Assembly: GCA_030408505.1 (NCBI GenBank)
Contig: JAUHQI010000004.1
Coordinates: forward strand, 558,001 to 622,000
From: Candidatus Sacchlamyda saccharinae
GTDB lineage: Bacteria; Chlamydiota; Chlamydiia; Chlamydiales; Rhabdochlamydiaceae
Reading direction: 5' to 3'
Length of the DNA stretch: 64,000 nucleotides
Shown in pieces: positions 33,886 to 42,549 of the stretch (its first letter is position 1; every line of letters begins with the position of its first letter). The notes beneath the pieces were generated by a model. It had not been told where the DNA came from. It searched no databases and saw nothing but the letters and a program-made list of their open reading frames with translations. A program made the position numbers and the translations under genes.

Positions 33886-35814
33886 TTAAAAACAGACGTT
33901 CACACCCACATCAAGGTAGGGGCCGGTGAGGCGGAGGTTGGTGTTGTTTTGGCCAAGGCCTGTTAGGAATACAGGAAAGAGGAGGTTAACCGCTCTGTAG
34001 TATTCTGTGAACTGGTAGCCCGCTTCAATTTCGAATCCAACGCAGCTGCACTGCAATTCGTAGTGGAGTCCTCCTCTAGCATCGACGATGGGGACGATGG
34101 CGGTAGTTTTAGGAGTGTCAAGGTCGTTTGAGGACTCAGCCACTAGGGCGCCAAAGTTGTCTTGGTTTTGGATAGCTTTTAGGTTGCCAATGACGAGAGA
34201 GGCATTGGTCTCCCCTTTGATCGAAAAGCCCCAGAAAAGGTCGAGGGTCGGATCGAGGCCAAAGCTGGGTCCGACACCACAGAAGGTACTTTTGAGGAAG
34301 GGGGTTTTGGTTTGGGTTTGCAAGGGTGGAAAACCGCCAAAGTAGCCTTTGTCTTGAGTACGTTTGAGGTCAAGCCAGCGCACTCCAAAAGAACCGTGCA
34401 GGTTGAGGGGGCAAAAGGCTTGGATGCTTTTCCCGATGGAGGCATCTACTTGATCGAGGTCGTATTTCACTTTTGATTGTGCATTAGTATAGACCACTTC
34501 AGCTGCGCCACTGGCGTTGATGCTGCTGATGGTTTGATTGGCGCTGGCGGTTGTTTTAGAGGTGTCTTTGGCCCCTAGGTGGAAGTAATTGGCGGTGATG
34601 TCCCAGGTGCTTTCAAACTGGTATGAGAGCTCGTAGCGGCCAGTCCATACTCTATCGGGGTGGACTTTTTGTACGGAGGCGACGTTCCCCGATTGTAGAA
34701 AGGCGTAGGCCAGATCGTCTCCAGTTGGGCAGGGCTCTAGCCAGGAGCTAGTGAAGTTGAAGTGGAGACCAGAGCAATCACAAGCATTGCAAAATGAATT
34801 ACTGCAGAGGTCTACATAGCTGCATGGGCAACCTTGGGTGAAGGAGAGGGTGATGTAGGGGCCATGGAGGCCGATGTTGCTTGGTTGGTCCACCGGGAAG
34901 GGATTTGTATTGACTACGTAACCTAGAAAAGGGTTGATCCGATTGATAGGTTTAAAATAGTAATCTGCACGATAACCTACTTCAAGCTCCATACCATAGC
35001 GCCCGCCGCAAAGAGGCTGTAGGTAACTTAAGGATACGTCTCCGTTTATGAGGGTGACTGCCCGATCGCTTGAGTCTTTTGCAAAAAATGCGCTGTTTTC
35101 GTTTTGAAAGAATGAGGTCGAATCGAGGCTCGATTTGGTTGTGCCAAAGAGTACTCCTGTTCCAAAGCGACCTGAGAGGCTCAAGTTACAAAATAGGGGC
35201 AAGGATGCGTCCCAACCAATGATGGGTCCCACTCCCCAATATTTGCTTTTTTCTGTTCCTTGGAGCATTCCATCGCCAAATGCCCTCCCCTCGTCGTCGT
35301 ATGAAACGTCAAGAGTTCTGCGGATATCGGCAAACCCCACACCGAGATACGGATGGATGCTTAAGCACTGGTCAATAATGTATTCAAGGCCGTAAGTAAC
35401 TGCGAGATCCCGAATTTTGGAGGTCGATGCCCCTTTCGCCCTTCCGAAATTTCCTCCAAGGAAATTTTGGATGAGCTGGATATCTTCAAAGACTTGGGCG
35501 GAGTTGCTGGAAGAGTGATCGATGGAGAAAAACCTAGCATCGAGGTTTTGGTTAGTGCAGCCAAATTCATACCCTAGGTTGAGCTGATAGCCGCTTTTGT
35601 AATCGGGCTCTGTCTGCAAAAGGTGCGCGGTAAAATCGAGTGTTGGCGTAATGAATGATCCAAATTCCAAATCTCCATCGCTGTGAGTAGCCTGGAGATA
35701 AATCCAAGAAGCTCCGCCGTAAAAACCTCCTGCAAAACAGGGCATAGAGATCTCTGTGCAACCATTTGCTTGCAAAAGAAAGGGAAGGAAGAGAGCTAAT
35801 GCTAACTTTTTCAT
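33886..35814 (-). CDS. MOMP-like outer-membrane protein with two tandem barrel domains
   Basis: 642 residues. Signal peptide KKLALALFLPFLLQANG, C-terminal Phe, many aromatic beta-strands and 20 or more cysteines. This matches the Legionella major-outer-membrane-protein family that is expanded in Simkania and Waddlia. The protein is an internal duplication. Residues about 26-345 align with about 350-642: YWGVGPIIGWDASLPLF with FCGVGPSFGLDPTLDLF; MELEVGYRADYYF with FEIEAGYQFTEYY; NIGLHGPYITLSFT with NLRLTGPYLDVGVN. One domain is about the length of a normal family member, so two barrels or one double-size pore are possible. Porin or adhesin function is expected. It follows the S2P-type protease gene with an ATGA overlap, at the end of the sucCD transcript. 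Confidence 0.85.
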   Translation of the reverse strand: MKKLALALFLPFLLQANGCTEISMPCFAGGFYGGASWIYLQATHSDGDLEFGSFITPTLDFTAHLLQTEPDYKSGYQLNLGYEFGCTNQNLDARFFSIDHSSSNSAQVFEDIQLIQNFLGGNFGRAKGASTSKIRDLAVTYGLEYIIDQCLSIHPYLGVGFADIRRTLDVSYDDEGRAFGDGMLQGTEKSKYWGVGPIIGWDASLPLFCNLSLSGRFGTGVLFGTTKSSLDSTSFFQNENSAFFAKDSSDRAVTLINGDVSLSYLQPLCGGRYGMELEVGYRADYYFKPINRINPFLGYVVNTNPFPVDQPSNIGLHGPYITLSFTQGCPCSYVDLCSNSFCNACDCSGLHFNFTSSWLEPCPTGDDLAYAFLQSGNVASVQKVHPDRVWTGRYELSYQFESTWDITANYFHLGAKDTSKTTASANQTISSINASGAAEVVYTNAQSKVKYDLDQVDASIGKSIQAFCPLNLHGSFGVRWLDLKRTQDKGYFGGFPPLQTQTKTPFLKSTFCGVGPSFGLDPTLDLFWGFSIKGETNASLVIGNLKAIQNQDNFGALVAESSNDLDTPKTTAIVPIVDARGGLHYELQCSCVGFEIEAGYQFTEYYRAVNLLFPVFLTGLGQNNTNLRLTGPYLDVGVNVCF

Positions 35815-36956
35815 TCTGGATGATTTTGTGAGAATTTTTGGAAGATTTCGTCCTCGCGAATAGGGTCAAACTCGGGGCTTTTTATAATATCAGATAGGTT
35901 ATCTAGCCCTTCTTGAAAAGCGGTTTCAAGCCAGCCGACGGCAGGCTTTGACCTGGCAAGAGCAGCAGAGGCAAGTGCATTGCGCAGGGCGACTTCTTTG
36001 CTCGGCATCACTTGGAAACACGAGCCTCCGATCTCTTCTACGAGGGGGAAGTTTTTTTCATCGTACGCCGCTTTGTGAAGAAGTAAAAGCGCCTCAGGAG
36101 AGAGCTCTGAGCGGATAGGGAGAAGGAGCTCATAAGCTTCTTTGGTACGACCTAAATCATATTTCAAAAAGGCAATGTACTGGGTGGCCATCATGTGGAT
36201 CATCCCTTCTTTCGATTCGTTGCGGATCTTTTCGAAGGCAAAGAGGGCTTTGTCTTTGTTGCCCGCTTGCAGATCTCTCTCTGCCTCTTCCAGCGCTTGC
36301 TTGAGGGGGCCACTCCGGTCTTTATCTGAGAGATTTTTAAGTTTGCGGTACATATCAAAATTTTGAAAGGCAAAAAGAAAGAGGATCGCTCCGGGCAAAA
36401 AGTTTCTAGTCAGAAAGAAGAAGAGACTCGCCGCTCCTGCAATAATCATTCCGATGATGAGCGCAATTCGAAACCCCTTGGCCCCAAAAAAGCCTTCTAG
36501 AGCAATACGGAGCATCTGCCCACCATCTAAGGGCATCACGGGGACTAGATTAAAGATCGTCCAGATCAAATTGATGAGCATAAAATAGCGGACAAAGAGT
36601 GCAGGAACTCCTTGAGAAAAGGCTGGTACCTTCATAAGGAAGAGAGCTATTAAAAAGAGGCAAAAACCAAAAAGGGGACCGTTGAGGACGATGATGAATT
36701 GTTTCCAAAAAGGGAGCTTGTCTCCTTGATGATAGGTCAGACCTCCAAGAGCCACTAGCTCGATCCGGGGTTTAAGGCCAAAGAGCAGAGCCGTTGTAGC
36801 GTGACCCATCTCATGTACAAGAACAGAAACCAAGACCACTACAGCCACGATAGCTGTCCCAACAATCGCCTGGGTCCACAAAAAGCCAAGGATTGCAGCT
36901 GTGATCCAAAACAGAGGGTGGATCGTAATGGGGATTTTTCCTTTGATATGAATCAT
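35811..36956 (-). CDS. M50-family site-2-type protease with C-terminal helical repeat domain
   Basis: 381 residues. Membrane segments hold both M50 motifs: LVHEMGHATTALLFG (HEMGH, about 47-51) and NLVPVMPLDGGQMLR (about 136-150), the Asp completing the zinc site. This compact core resembles the SpoIVFB/Rip subgroup. A soluble C-terminal part (about 215-381) is helical with TPR-like spacing (ALEEAERDLQAGNKDKALFA). Such proteases cut membrane-embedded substrates, often anti-sigma factors. The start overlaps the sucD stop (TAATG) and the stop overlaps the MOMP-like gene (ATGA), so it belongs to the sucCD transcript. The substrate is unknown; the link to the downstream porin is context only. Confidence 0.9.
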   Translation of the reverse strand: MIHIKGKIPITIHPLFWITAAILGFLWTQAIVGTAIVAVVVLVSVLVHEMGHATTALLFGLKPRIELVALGGLTYHQGDKLPFWKQFIIVLNGPLFGFCLFLIALFLMKVPAFSQGVPALFVRYFMLINLIWTIFNLVPVMPLDGGQMLRIALEGFFGAKGFRIALIIGMIIAGAASLFFFLTRNFLPGAILFLFAFQNFDMYRKLKNLSDKDRSGPLKQALEEAERDLQAGNKDKALFAFEKIRNESKEGMIHMMATQYIAFLKYDLGRTKEAYELLLPIRSELSPEALLLLHKAAYDEKNFPLVEEIGGSCFQVMPSKEVALRNALASAALARSKPAVGWLETAFQEGLDNLSDIIKSPEFDPIREDEIFQKFSQNHPE

Positions 36957-37828
36957 TATTTGAGTGCCTTTTGCATTGCGAGGCCCATTTCAGCAGGCGA
37001 TTCTGCTACCATCACTCCAGCTTTTTTAAGCGCTTTCATTTTTCCTTCTGCTGTTCCCTGTCCGCCTGAAACAATCGCTCCTGCATGACCCATACGTCTT
37101 CCCGGTGGGGCGGTCACTCCCGCGATAAAAGCTGCGACGGGCTTGGAGCATTTTTCTTTAATCCAATCCGCTGCCTGTTCCTCGGCGTTTCCCCCGATCT
37201 CTCCGATGAGGAGGATCGCTTCGGTCTCTTCGTCTTTCTCAAAGAGCTCGAGCACATCGATAAAGTCGGTCCCGTTTAGGGGGTCACCGCCAATCCCAAT
37301 ACACGAGGTTTGTCCAAGGCCAAGTTCTGTCGTTTGCCATACGGCTTCATAGGTAAGTGTTCCCGATTTGGATACGATTCCCACTTTTCCCCGTTTGTGA
37401 ATATACCCTGGCATGATTCCCATCTTGCACTCATCAACTGTAATAACGCCTGGACAGTTGGGACCAATTAGGCGAGAAGTTTTGCTCTCTTTCATCACGC
37501 GGCTCACTTCGAGCATATCGCGCACTGGTATCCCTTCCGTAATACAGACAATCAACTCGATCCCTGCATCCTCTGCCTCTAGGATGGCGTTGGCCGCAAA
37601 TGGAGCTGGTACAAAGATAAGTGAAGCCGAAGCGCCCGTCTTATTTTTCGCTTCATAGACAGTATCAAAAATCGGCAGGCCTAAAACATCATCGCCCCCT
37701 TTACCAGGCGTAACACCGCCAACGTACTTCGAACCGTAGGCCATCCCTTGCTCGGTATGGAATCTCCCGGCCTGTCCGGTTAACCCTTGAGTGATGATCT
37801 TTGTGTTTTTTCCAACTAAGATAGCCAT
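36956..37828 (-). CDS. sucD: Succinyl-CoA ligase alpha subunit
   Basis: 290 residues from the ATG at 37828, chosen because [18 protein letters not shown] is the family's usual N-terminus and AGGTAAGGA precedes it. The CoA-binding Rossmann domain is N-terminal. The phosphohistidine is in [17 protein letters not shown] (about 245-261). With SucC it converts succinyl-CoA, ADP (or GDP) and phosphate to succinate, CoA and ATP (GTP) in the TCA cycle. It lies 4 bp after sucC and overlaps the S2P-type protease start. The length is normal and all parts are intact. Confidence 0.96.
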   Translation of the reverse strand: MAILVGKNTKIITQGLTGQAGRFHTEQGMAYGSKYVGGVTPGKGGDDVLGLPIFDTVYEAKNKTGASASLIFVPAPFAANAILEAEDAGIELIVCITEGIPVRDMLEVSRVMKESKTSRLIGPNCPGVITVDECKMGIMPGYIHKRGKVGIVSKSGTLTYEAVWQTTELGLGQTSCIGIGGDPLNGTDFIDVLELFEKDEETEAILLIGEIGGNAEEQAADWIKEKCSKPVAAFIAGVTAPPGRRMGHAGAIVSGGQGTAEGKMKALKKAGVMVAESPAEMGLAMQKALK

Positions 37829-37832
37829 TTCC

Positions 37833-38990
37833 TTACCTCTTTGCAACGGCTTTTTTTGCCGCATCTGCTAAACTATCAGCGGCTTCAATTGCAAGCCCCG
37901 ATTCTTTGAGTCGTTTCTTTCCTTGCTCCACATTGGTCCCTTCCATCCGGACGATAAGAGGCACACTAATAGTGAGCTCCTTGGCTGCGGCGATGATCCC
38001 TTCCGCGAGCACCGCGCAGTCCATGATCCCGCCAAAAATATTGACCAAAATCGCTTCGACACTGGGGTCTGCGAGAATAATCTTAAACCCTTCTGCCACC
38101 TTTTCTTTGGACGCTCCGCCGCCCACATCGAGGAAGTTTGCCGGCTTGCCCCCATAAAAGTGGATGATATCCATCGTCGCCATCGCAAGGCCAGCGCCAT
38201 TGACCATACAGCCAACAGTGCCTTCTAGAGCAATATAGGCCAGATCGAATTGCTTGGCTGACACTTCGCTTTCTGATTGTTGGCTCGGATCGTACATCGC
38301 TGCAATCTCGGTTTGCCGAAATAGAGCATTCTCATCCACGCCGAGTTTAGCATCGAGTGCTAAGATCTCCCCTTCTGGTGTAGTGATGAGCGGGTTGATT
38401 TCTAGGAGTGAGGCGTCTGTTTCAATAAACGCCTTGGCAAGACCCATCGCAATCTTTTTCCCTACTTTCGCCTGCTGTTTTTTCCACCCCATGAAATTCG
38501 TAAGGCGTAGCGCATGATACGGCTTCAACGAGCCATCTAGACCAATAGGAATGGTCAGAATTTTTTCCGGAGTTTTCTCGGCAATCTCCTCAATTTCCAT
38601 CCCCCCTTCGGGTGATGCAATCAATACCGGACGTGCATTTTCTCGATCGATGATCGCCCCAATATAATACTCTTTTTCAATATCGGCAGGCCTTGAGATC
38701 ATCACCTGATGAGCGACCACCCCTTGCGGACCTGTTTGGTTATTCACCATCTTCATCCCAATGAGCTCTGAGGCGATCTTCTTGATTTCCTCAGGGCTCT
38801 TTGCAAACTTCACGCCGCCTGCTTTCCCCCTTCCTCCTGCATGGACCTGGATCTTGACCACCGCTTCTTTAAGCCCTAATTTCTGAACGATCTCGCCGGC
38901 CTCTTTTTCATTAGCAGCCACACCAAAATCGGGGATGGGAATCCCATACTTTTTTAAAATTTCTTTCGCCTGAAACTCATGTACATTCAT
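37833..38990 (-). CDS. sucC: Succinyl-CoA ligase beta subunit
   Basis: 385 residues. [20 protein letters not shown] is the standard start, with GAGGTGAAG just upstream. ATP-grasp features are visible: [17 protein letters not shown] (about 45-61), LEINPL (about 197-202) and [12 protein letters not shown] (about 278-289). It binds the nucleotide and succinate and forms the ligase with SucD directly downstream. Divergent from ftsY, with 48 bp between the start codons. In C. trachomatis the same genes (sucC, sucD, htrA, M16 peptidase, ftsY, pssA, nrdAB) lie together as far as I recall, which supports the placement in Chlamydiota. Confidence 0.96.
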   Translation of the reverse strand: MNVHEFQAKEILKKYGIPIPDFGVAANEKEAGEIVQKLGLKEAVVKIQVHAGGRGKAGGVKFAKSPEEIKKIASELIGMKMVNNQTGPQGVVAHQVMISRPADIEKEYYIGAIIDRENARPVLIASPEGGMEIEEIAEKTPEKILTIPIGLDGSLKPYHALRLTNFMGWKKQQAKVGKKIAMGLAKAFIETDASLLEINPLITTPEGEILALDAKLGVDENALFRQTEIAAMYDPSQQSESEVSAKQFDLAYIALEGTVGCMVNGAGLAMATMDIIHFYGGKPANFLDVGGGASKEKVAEGFKIILADPSVEAILVNIFGGIMDCAVLAEGIIAAAKELTISVPLIVRMEGTNVEQGKKRLKESGLAIEAADSLADAAKKAVAKR

Positions 38991-39038
38991 GCTTCACCTC
39001 TATTTCTTTATGTGATAAAATTCTATTAGGATCAAGTT

Positions 39039-39947
39039 ATGTTTGGTATTTTTTCAAAAATTAAAAGAGCGCTGACGAAAACGCGCTCTGCTATTTCCGG
39101 TCGGATCACAAATCTTTTTAAGGGCCCCATCAATGAAGAGACCTTTGAAGAGCTTGAGCAGATCCTTTACGAGGCCGATCTCGGTTCTGAATATGCGATG
39201 GAGCTTGTAGAAGAGACGCGGAGGTTTCTCAAGAAAAACCGCGAGGCGAAAATCGATGAAATCCTCTCCTTTTTGCAGGAAAAAGCCCTCGACGCCCTCA
39301 ATTCTCCCACTCAGGTCGAAAAGAGATCGGGAACACCCCATGTGATCTTGGTGGTTGGCGTCAATGGGAGTGGCAAGACAACCAGTATTGCTAGGCTTGC
39401 AAAAAAATTGAAAAGCGAAGGAAAAAGTGTTCTCCTCGCGGCAGGCGATACTTTCCGGGCGGCAGCTATTGAGCAACTAACCACTTGGGCCGAGCGGCTC
39501 GATCTTCCCATTATCAAATCAACGCCCGGCGGAGATCCTGCAGCCGTGGCTTTTGACGCAGTCACCTCAGCAAAAGCGAAAGGCGTAGATGTCGTTCTCA
39601 TCGATACGGCAGGGAGATTACAAAATAAAACCGATCTAATGCGAGAGCTGGAGAAAGTGGTGACTGTGATCAAAAAAGTGGCTCCCGATGCCCCGCACGA
39701 GACGCTTTTAGTTCTCGATGCAACCACAGGACAAAATGCCGTCGATCAGGCAGAAATCTTCCATTCGTTTACCCCTCTGACGGGAATTGTGCTAGCCAAA
39801 TTAGATGGCTCTGCCAAGGGAGGCATCGTCTTAAGTATATACAAAAAACTTGGCATTCCAGTACAGTGGGTGGGCATTGGCGAAAAAGAAGATGATTTCA
39901 TGGCTTTTGATCCAAAAGCCTATTCTGAAGCCCTTTTCGCCAAATGA
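39039..39947 (+). CDS. ftsY: Signal recognition particle receptor FtsY
   Basis: 302 residues. A short N domain (helical, about 1-85) is followed by the SRP-type GTPase: GVNGSGKTTS (107-116, G1), DTFRAAAIEQL (G2/insertion), DTAGR (G3) and TKLDGSAKGG-like AKLDGSAKGG (G4). There is no acidic A domain, as in other small FtsY proteins. It docks ribosome-SRP complexes at the inner membrane to insert membrane proteins. Start by the ATG at 39039 with AGGA six bases upstream. The YVTN gene starts 4 bp after its stop. Confidence 0.95.
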   Translation: MFGIFSKIKRALTKTRSAISGRITNLFKGPINEETFEELEQILYEADLGSEYAMELVEETRRFLKKNREAKIDEILSFLQEKALDALNSPTQVEKRSGTPHVILVVGVNGSGKTTSIARLAKKLKSEGKSVLLAAGDTFRAAAIEQLTTWAERLDLPIIKSTPGGDPAAVAFDAVTSAKAKGVDVVLIDTAGRLQNKTDLMRELEKVVTVIKKVAPDAPHETLLVLDATTGQNAVDQAEIFHSFTPLTGIVLAKLDGSAKGGIVLSIYKKLGIPVQWVGIGEKEDDFMAFDPKAYSEALFAK

Positions 39948-39951
39948 GGCG

Positions 39952-41178
39952 ATGGTGAAATGGTTTTTTCTCTTTCTAACACTAGCAGCTCCGCTTGTCA
40001 GTGAGATAAAAGTTTATGTGTCGAATCAAGCAGGTACCGTCTCTGTCATTAGCGTGGAGACAGGCATGGTCATTGCAACGATCCCTGTTGGCAGTTCTCC
40101 TACGGGTATTGATGTCTCTCCCGATGGGAGCATCGCTTATGTGGCCAATCAAGTCAGTGACAATATCTCCATCATTGATACCTCTACCGATACTGTGATC
40201 GGCACGATTACGGTTGGGAATACCCCTACTTATCCCGCCTTTTCACCAAATGGAACGATAGCTTACGTAACGAATCTTTTTGATGGTACCATCTCTGTTA
40301 TAGATGTAAATAGCTCAGTAGAAATTCTGACGATCGGAATAGGCGGTGCCCCTGTCGATGTTGTATTCACTCCGAATGGGCAGAAAGCCTACGTCACCCA
40401 TTTTATCGGCGATAACGTAACTGTTATTGATGTGGCTACAAACTCTGTTCTTACCACAGTCCCAGTGGGCGATGGCCCAGCTGATTCTGAAGTCGTCACT
40501 CCAGATGGGACGAAGGTCTATGTGCCCAACTTAAATAGTGACAACGTCTCTGTCATTGCAACAAAACCAGATACCGTAATCGCAACAGTGCCTGTGGCAG
40601 ATCAGCCCATCAGCACCGCCATTACCCCTGATGGAACGAAGGTTTATATCGGCTCTCAGGCCAATTTACCAACAGACTTCATTTTTATTATAGATGTGGC
40701 CACAGATACAGTCATTGGAACCATTGAAGTAGGTAATAACCCCAACGGCATTGACTTCACCCCTGATGGGACCAGAGCCTACGTTGCTAACCGCTTTTCC
40801 AACAACGTGTCTGTTATCGACGCTGCAACAGATACTGTGATAGCAACAATTGCCGTCGGACCACAGCCTGTTGCCATTGCCATTACCCCTTCTTTAACGA
40901 TGGATGTTCTAGGCAAAGGAGAAATGGATATTTTCCTCACCCAAACTGAGCTGTTCAACCGGATCGTATGGTCGAAACCAGACGGAGCCATCGTTAAAGA
41001 GTATCGGATCTATCGGGATGCGGCTTTGACCGATTTAATTGGCGTTGTCAGCGCCAGCTCCCCCCTTGTCTTTGAAGATCACAACAAGAGAAAGGGAGAG
41101 GTCAACACCTACTTTATCGTAGCATTGAATGGCCCTAGCCAAGTTGGATTTGGCTCGGTCCAAATCAAAACAGACTAG
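39952..41178 (+). CDS. Exported YVTN beta-propeller protein with C-terminal FN3-like domain
   Basis: 408 residues from the ATG at 39952, the start that gives a signal peptide (WFFLFLTLAAPLVSEI); the frame is open upstream inside ftsY. Seven or so repeats of about 42 residues have the pattern YVSNQAGTVSVISVET through TIPVGSSPTGIDVSPDG (YVTN/40-residue family). They form a beta-propeller of the kind also seen in surface-layer and lactonase-like proteins (about 20-310). The last 95 residues (FNRIVWSKPDGAIVKEYRIY) look like a fibronectin-type III fold. Probably a periplasmic or surface binding protein; ligand unknown. Convergent with the flavoprotein gene (4 bp overlap). Confidence 0.8.
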   Translation: MVKWFFLFLTLAAPLVSEIKVYVSNQAGTVSVISVETGMVIATIPVGSSPTGIDVSPDGSIAYVANQVSDNISIIDTSTDTVIGTITVGNTPTYPAFSPNGTIAYVTNLFDGTISVIDVNSSVEILTIGIGGAPVDVVFTPNGQKAYVTHFIGDNVTVIDVATNSVLTTVPVGDGPADSEVVTPDGTKVYVPNLNSDNVSVIATKPDTVIATVPVADQPISTAITPDGTKVYIGSQANLPTDFIFIIDVATDTVIGTIEVGNNPNGIDFTPDGTRAYVANRFSNNVSVIDAATDTVIATIAVGPQPVAIAITPSLTMDVLGKGEMDIFLTQTELFNRIVWSKPDGAIVKEYRIYRDAALTDLIGVVSASSPLVFEDHNKRKGEVNTYFIVALNGPSQVGFGSVQIKTD

Positions 41179-42095
41179 TTTCTCAAAAATTCGATCGCAT
41201 CGAGGCCTGCCTTGGTCCCATCGCCAGCTGAGGTGATCGCCTTCTGGTAGCGCCGATCTGTCACACCACCCGCTGCAAAAACGCCGGGGATGCTTGTCTT
41301 TTGGGTTCTCCCCTCTAAGAGGATAATTCCATTTTCATCGAGAGCAAGGTCCTTTTCAAATACTCTTGTGTTGGGTTCAACGCCCACGGCCATCATCACA
41401 TCCGATGCACTTAGATGCTGACCATTTTTTAAAATGAGCCCTGTCATTTTTTTTCCATTTCCGACAATTTCTTGGATCTCGGTTTGGTAGAGCACTTGTA
41501 TGTTTTCTCGTGCGGCAATTTTTTCCGCTTTTGCCAGCTTGTTTCCGCGTACAAGGATATAGACTTTCTTGGCCATATTAGCCGCTTTCAAGGCTTTGTT
41601 TGCCGCATCATCGCCCCCGCCGACAATGGCCACAACATCTTGAGCATTATCTTTTTTGAGGTACCGATCGGCACCAGCTACCTGGAGCTTTGTGCTCACA
41701 GAGCCAGTGGTAATGATCACCGTCTGCGCTTGGTAGGTCTTGCCACTTTCGGTTTGCAGGGTGAAGGGATGAGAAGAGAGGTCTGCTTTTACAATAGAAT
41801 CAGAATGCATCGTAACCATAGGCAAGTCTAATTGATCCATGAGCCTGGGAACGATAGGGGCCTCCTTTACAGAGCCGGGCCAGTTATTGATTTTGGCCTT
41901 GGAGCTTAAAGGACCTCCGGGTTGCCCCCCTAAAAACAGGTGGGTCTCATACCCACTGCGTCCCGTTACAAGAGCAGCACTCAGGCCCGCTGGCCCCGAG
42001 CCAACTACCGCTATGGGAATCACCTGCCCACTAAACAGATGAACTTGTAATAAAAGAAAACAAAAGAATCTTGCTATGGTATAGAATGAAATCAT
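41175..42095 (-). CDS. Exported thioredoxin-reductase-like flavoprotein without the CxxC site
   Basis: 306 residues. A hydrophobic N-terminus (FFCFLLLQVHLFSGQ) is followed at once by the FAD dinucleotide fold VVGSGPAGLSAAL. The NAD(P)H fold is AIVGGGDDAANKALKAA, and the C-terminal SIPGVFAAGGVTDRRYQKAITSAGDG is the TrxR FAD segment. Two key points differ from TrxB. The stretch between the first FAD motif's end (GADRYL) and the NADPH motif is about 20 residues shorter and lacks the CATC redox site. The Asp of AAGD is Gly. It is therefore not a thioredoxin reductase by sequence; another electron acceptor or loss of activity is possible. The start codon overlaps the divergent gene at 42094 by two bases. 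Confidence 0.75.
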   Translation of the reverse strand: MISFYTIARFFCFLLLQVHLFSGQVIPIAVVGSGPAGLSAALVTGRSGYETHLFLGGQPGGPLSSKAKINNWPGSVKEAPIVPRLMDQLDLPMVTMHSDSIVKADLSSHPFTLQTESGKTYQAQTVIITTGSVSTKLQVAGADRYLKKDNAQDVVAIVGGGDDAANKALKAANMAKKVYILVRGNKLAKAEKIAARENIQVLYQTEIQEIVGNGKKMTGLILKNGQHLSASDVMMAVGVEPNTRVFEKDLALDENGIILLEGRTQKTSIPGVFAAGGVTDRRYQKAITSAGDGTKAGLDAIEFLRN

Positions 42096-42549
42096 GGATC
42101 AGCTTATCTCCGATACAATTGCCTATTTGCGTCAAGAAGGCTATGATACCACACGGCCCCCGATAAAAAAAGAGGAACCTGTCTCCGTAAAGCCCCCTCC
42201 CCCTCCTCCAGTAAAGCAGGTGCCTTCTCCTATGAACCTCGCCTCGATCCAAAAACACCTTCCCCACATCAAACTGGTCCAAAATATTCCAACTGCAAAG
42301 GAAGTGGCCATTGTCGTAACAGATAAGGAAGAGCTCCCCTTCTTAAAAAATTTGGCAAGGGCGATTCAAAACAACCTTTGCAGTGTCAAACTCCTCGCAA
42401 AACCAAATAATCTGGAATCTTACACGCTAGTTTTGGCCCAAGAAGAGATTGAGGGACTCAACATACTTCTAAAAAAATCTACCGACTATGAGAACCACCC
42501 AGAAGAGAAAAAAGCGCTCTGGACCCAATTATGCCAATTGCTGAAGTAG
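42094..42549 (+). CDS. Hypothetical protein upstream of priA (possible psi/HolD-like)
   Basis: 151 residues. A short N-terminal helix (MDQLISDTIAYLRQEGYD) is followed by a Pro-rich linker (28-48) and a compact alpha/beta domain (about 70-151). The domain ends EKKALWTQLCQLL. This resembles the C-terminal pattern of DNA polymerase III psi subunits (ARAALWQQIC in E. coli HolD), and the domain size matches. That is a weak, by-eye match. The gene overlaps priA by 19 bases and so may work in replication restart or clamp loading. Its start shares CATG with the divergent flavoprotein gene. Confidence 0.5.
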   Translation: MDQLISDTIAYLRQEGYDTTRPPIKKEEPVSVKPPPPPPVKQVPSPMNLASIQKHLPHIKLVQNIPTAKEVAIVVTDKEELPFLKNLARAIQNNLCSVKLLAKPNNLESYTLVLAQEEIEGLNILLKKSTDYENHPEEKKALWTQLCQLLK

